Source: Kalaharituber pfeilii (taxonomy: Eukaryota; Ascomycota; Pezizomycetes; Pezizales; Pezizaceae). From it: a stretch of 43,343 bases of DNA. Both the position numbers and the translations under genes were made by a program. This document shows, piece after piece, positions 39,892 through 43,343 of this stretch (the first letter of the stretch is position 1; every line of letters begins with the position of its first letter). The stretch spans positions 1 through 43,343 of the forward strand of contig WHUZ01000185.1 in NCBI GenBank assembly GCA_015179045.1. Reading direction: 5' to 3'. The notes under the pieces are model-generated. The model worked only from the letters and a program-made list of their open reading frames with translations, was not told the DNA's origin and did not search any database.

Positions 39892-40619
39892 ACCCTTATT
39901 AGTGGGAGAATACGTACCGCGGGATATCATATTTCGAGACTGAGGCTATTGGAAAGCCTGGTTTTAGAAACAGGGGGATATGCATAGTCTCGTAACCAAG
40001 GATGTGCAGTGCGATAACTGAGCAAGTGGGACACGCCGCGAAGATAGAGCGAGCTTGGCATCGCACTATCACTGTCGGGAGACGCAGCTATTGGCTAGAG
40101 ACTGGGTTCCGGAGCAAGGTATGCACAATCTATTACGTACAAAAAAGACGGGCACGGCACGGGGACCTTAGAGCTTGGCATCAGATTAGGCACGCCTACC
40201 AGTATCATTGCCAGTGCAATAAGCAATCATGCTTATGTAAGTGATAGTAGGTGACCTGCAAATAATAATGACAAAAAGACCATTCTTGTTCGGCAGCGAG
40301 TACTGTTCGTTCCGTCCGTTCTCGCTCTGCCACACCCGCCAAGACCACTGCCAAGCCTTCTTCCACACCGTACGATAATTGTACTTGCCAGGCCTCCTGT
40401 GCTGACTGAGGGATGAGCATGCAAAGGTTTCCACTCGTGAGAAATTACACATACATAGAGTTGATTTTTGGTGCGCACCGAGAGCTTAATTATCGTAGCG
40501 AACATAGGTTACTCCGGGACAGTCAAAGGTTTGAATGGCCCATGGCTTTTATTTAACGAGTTTACATGTCGCAAAGTAATTCATATAAATAGGGACCTCA
40601 ACATGTAAACACCTATTGG
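39892..40619. other. Intergenic, no gene recognised
   Basis: Short open frames only. AGCTTGGCATC occurs at about 40051 and again at about 40172, the second followed by AGATTAGGCACGCC; no other structure is evident. Confidence 0.4.
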
Positions 40620-40928
40620 GGCCCTGTTTCGTTGGCTACATAGCCGAGATTTCAAGTGGAAACTACGGCAACCAAACGATTTCGTCGCTTGCTGCAGCAA
40701 ACTGCATCACACTATTGCATATAATAGCTTGAGACTCGCAATGCAATAGCTGCAATTGACAAGTTTGACATTGGTGGTCGTGGAATCAAATTTATTTATT
40801 TTTTTGGCTGTAGCTGCTATACTTGTCACGTTCAGCTCATTCTGCCTCATTGCACGCCATCTTGGCCATTTTCATACCGATGCTAGGTCGAAACTATCTG
40901 ATACAACCTACTGCAACCAAACAGGGCC
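40620..40928. mobile_element. MITE-like element, 309 bp
   Basis: The left end GGCCCTGTTTCGTTGGC and the right end CAACCAAACAGGGCC form imperfect terminal inverted repeats of about 15 bp. They are of the GGCCCTGTTTGGTT style seen in many small non-autonomous DNA elements. Inside, CTATTGCAT and ATGCAATAG form a 9-bp inverted repeat. There is no coding capacity. A target duplication is not clear, so the superfamily is open. Confidence 0.4.
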
Positions 40929-41491
40929 TAAGCAATTTGCGACACTACAGATTAGAATAAGGTGTGATTGTAACTACTAGAATTGCTGCCATCCCCCTCC
41001 CCTCCATGACCGTGGCATAGAAGAAGGGACATGGATTGGCACTTTTGAGAAAGAGGACAAAAATAGCCATTGTATTGTAGGTGCACTGCTAAGGCACTGT
41101 GACAATGCGCGGATATAACCGAGTGATGAAAGACTTGTATCATTCGGGATTTATTTGAGTTATGAATGAGTATGCCAGAAGAGAGTTCACAAGTCTCCGC
41201 CCAAGCAAGAAGCTCCCCTGTCAAATTCATGACCACAAAAAACGCTTATTTCTTCCCGTTTCATTCAATTTCGAGAGTTCACCCTCTGCACACCGCGCCA
41301 TTCTGTAGCTAGTGAAACGTGCAAACAACATGCAGGGACATCTTGACTTGGGTAGCTTAACATTCCAAGCGAATACTGGTACAGAATGGCAGAAAGGTGA
41401 ATAAGATGATTTAAAAAATATAAGAAATGAGAAAAAAAAAAAAAAAAAGAGGCGAAAGCGACAAAGGTATCAAGAGGCAGTCAAGAGAATC
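40929..41491. other. Intergenic, 3' flank of the oxidase gene
   Basis: No gene is seen. A run of 17 A at 41431-41447 lacks the retroposon hairpin. The region should contain the 3' UTR and poly(A) site of the minus-strand oxidase. Confidence 0.4.
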
Positions 41492-43343
41492 TTATATCCC
41501 TGAATCGTCCTGTCTCGCCACCTCCCCCATATACTTACACTCAGTTGAGTACCACCACTGCCAATTATCGCATTGTTGTCTCAATTGTTGTACAACCTGC
41601 GGGTAATCCGGATTATTGACCATCAGGGGTAATATCTTCCTCTGGTCTTCCACAAATTGTAAGGCAAAGCCGTTGCTGGCATGCCAAGCGATATGGCAAT
41701 GCATGAGCCAACTTCCCGGATTATCGATCCGAAACGCGAGTATAACATATCCGTTGTTCGGGAGCATTACAACATCTCTTCGTGGGGGATTTTCCAACTG
41801 AAGTTCCGGAGGGTGTTCTGGATCATAGAGCTCTCCTTCTTTGCCTTGGTGCAAAATGACAAAGTCATGGCCGTGGAGGTGCATTGGGTGTGCCCCTTGG
41901 ACAGCATGCAAATCAATTTGCACATCCAGATCGGGGATGCCCAGTCCAGGGTTCATGTCCAGTACAATTTTAGTCCAATTGGACTCAATAATGAATGTCG
42001 TCCATTGGTTTGGGCCTGTTGAATTAACCATTATGGGAACATAACTGCTGTTCCACTCATCGGGTGCTAGAATGCCCGATTGTATGAGGAGCAGAGCTGG
42101 CTGGCGCCAATCAATAATGAAGGTTTGCCCGCTTTGCACAAGAGACCAGTGCCGCACTTCGTTGGTCTTGTTGCGACTCACGGGGAATGCGTTTCGGAAA
42201 TACGGAGAATCATCAGGTGGTGGGATTGTACGAGGGACGACAGGCTTGAGTAAGCTGGGGTCTGCATCCTCGCACTTCAGGTCACCTGAGTCGGGCTCCA
42301 GATTTAGATCAGCGGTTTGGTTGGAATTGAGGTCATACGACAGAATGCCTTGGCGAGATTCCTCCCATGTGCAAAGTGTGGCATTGGAAAGAGGACATTT
42401 CCCATTAAGGGGAAGGTTTTTGCAGTTGCGCATCCTTATCCAGAAATTTGGGGACTTTTCAGTATTGGCATTTGCATGTACAAGAACATCGTAGCGTTGA
42501 CCTAGCACGGTTAGTTTAATTTAGCCTTGCACATCAGAGCCTCACACATAAAACAAAGCTTTTTGGAAAAGCCAGGAGCGGTGATATTCAGGCGCTAAGA
42601 CTCACCAATCGCAATGTTCAGCACCTTCGTCGTATATTTATGAATTGGCACAAAGTCTGTTCCAATCACTGTCATCTCATGCGAATCTATCCAGAACCTA
42701 TAATGAGTTGCGGTCGATGTATTTATTATTCTAAACCGATACACCTTCCCATGCTCAACACCCGTTTTATAGTACCCCCCTTCATCCGGCACACAGCGGT
42801 TGCATGTTTCAGGATCACACCCTGGTTCGGTGCCATCGTGGCAACTGTTCACAACCAGGAACTTTCCCCGGCCATTGATCAGTTTCGCTGGGGGTTTGAA
42901 CATCGTTCTGTCGGCTGTGTCGACAATTTCCATCCAGTAGAGGCTGAAAACATCAACATGAAACCAGTCTGTGATCAACAAGGGACCCTTATCCACATCA
43001 TAGTTCTCTGAAGTTGGGCCGTGAATTAGTAAAGGGCCCAAGGCGCCATTGGAATCTGCCGGATGAGTTAGTTACAGACAGCTCTGTGCGTATAAAGACA
43101 GGGGCAATAAGTTTGCATTTAACATACATTGAAGACTAGTACACAATGAAGTGTTGTCAATTCAGCCCAGCCCTATGCAAAGAGAAGGTATTATATTCTC
43201 ACCTAAAATGACTATGTTTCAAAATTATGTTATTAGCAGATCCAGTCGCACGAGGACTTGCCTACAGAACATACCTATGATACCACGAAGCGCCATATTG
43301 TGTCGCCCTCCACCTGTAGGTAAATCTGTTGGTATATCCAGGT
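41492..43343 (-). CDS. Laccase-like multicopper oxidase, N-terminus outside window
   Basis: Visible exons are 43343-43275, 43211-43203, 43135-43128, 43055-42606 and 42501-41492, giving 514 residues. The first cupredoxin domain is cut before the HWHG site. WRATQYGASWYHSHFSLQYS supplies the second copper motif (H-S-H) and spans two micro-exons of 9 and 8 nt. GPLLIHGP and GQRYDVLVHA follow, then GAHPMHLHGHDFVILHQGK and SWLMHCHIAWHASNGFALQF, the third and fourth copper motifs. The residue ten after the Cys is Phe, the non-coordinating axial position. The protein ends in DDSGI, like the DSG[LVI] C-terminal plug of ascomycete laccases. Asn-X-Ser/Thr sites are frequent, fitting a secreted glycoprotein. 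It should oxidise phenolics or pigment precursors and reduce O2 to water; the substrate is unknown. It appears intact over the visible part. Confidence 0.9.
43128..43135 (-). other. 8-nt micro-exon of the oxidase
   Basis: TCTTCAAT lies between a CTAG acceptor and a GTATGT donor whose intron has a clear TAACTAAC branch site. It finishes Ser, encodes Leu and Gln and starts Tyr, giving HFSLQYSNG as expected for laccases. Confidence 0.7.
43203..43211 (-). other. 9-nt micro-exon of the oxidase
   Basis: TCATTTTAG lies between a TAG acceptor (with GCTAATAAC branch upstream) and a GTGAGA donor. It completes a Ser codon, encodes His and Phe and starts the next Ser codon, so it carries the second His of the HSH copper motif. 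Confidence 0.7.

Overview
The window looks like a repeat-rich contig from a filamentous ascomycete. Genes carry short introns (about 50-110 bp) with GTAAGT/GTATGT-type donors, CTAAC/CTAAT-like branch sites and AG acceptors. The recognisable proteins are fungal: an ERAD mannosidase of the Htm1/Mnl1 type, an ascomycete laccase-like multicopper oxidase, an HNH nuclease of the large fungal family, an ISG12/IFI6-like membrane protein and an F-box-like protein. The species cannot be fixed from sequence alone. Gene density is low and many gaps hold retroposed fragments. A GC-rich block (about 4.1-11.3 kb) contrasts with AT-rich gaps, the extreme case being 2.8-3.6 kb, which looks RIP-mutated.

Layout. 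1-310: decayed LINE ORF2 with a tiny retroposon nested in it. 1463-2185: secreted four-cysteine protein. 4133-8430 (-): mnl1-like GH47 gene with two reading-frame breaks. 9624-10886 (-): low-complexity acidic protein with a duplicated motif. 11-19 kb: almost gene-free, with a cluster of tiny retroposons at 17.5-18.2 kb. 19111-20584: two-exon polytopic membrane protein. 20957-21133: possible 58-residue CxxC protein. 22371-23607: element with 220-bp inverted repeats that I find identical, flanked by TA. 23751-24595: ORF1-only non-LTR element with a 13-bp target duplication. 25041-25264: 19-bp minisatellite. 26424-27803: F-box-like protein. 29171-29803 (-): ISG12/IFI6-like protein. 31-37.5 kb: five LINE-derived insertions around an HNH nuclease gene (33148-34294). 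37545-39516 (-): five-exon unknown protein. 40620-40928: possible MITE. 41492-43343 (-): laccase-like oxidase whose N-terminus lies outside the window.

The most unusual content is the retroposon set. At least six insertions consist of little more than a 38-45 nt hairpin plus an A-tail, four of them with exact 8-13 bp target duplications. Those of the main type begin at the same nucleotide. The same kind of 3' hairpin, with compensatory base changes that keep its stems, ends the ORF2-bearing LINE fragments and three 'half-LINE' copies that keep only ORF1. This suggests one retrotransposition machinery acting on full LINEs, ORF1-only derivatives and hairpin-only RNAs. The other notable features are two consecutive micro-exons (9 and 8 nt) next to a copper-binding site in the oxidase, and an array of CGAG-loop hairpins inside an intron.

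Apart from the retroelement relationships, I see no operon-like or pathway clustering; the genes look functionally independent.
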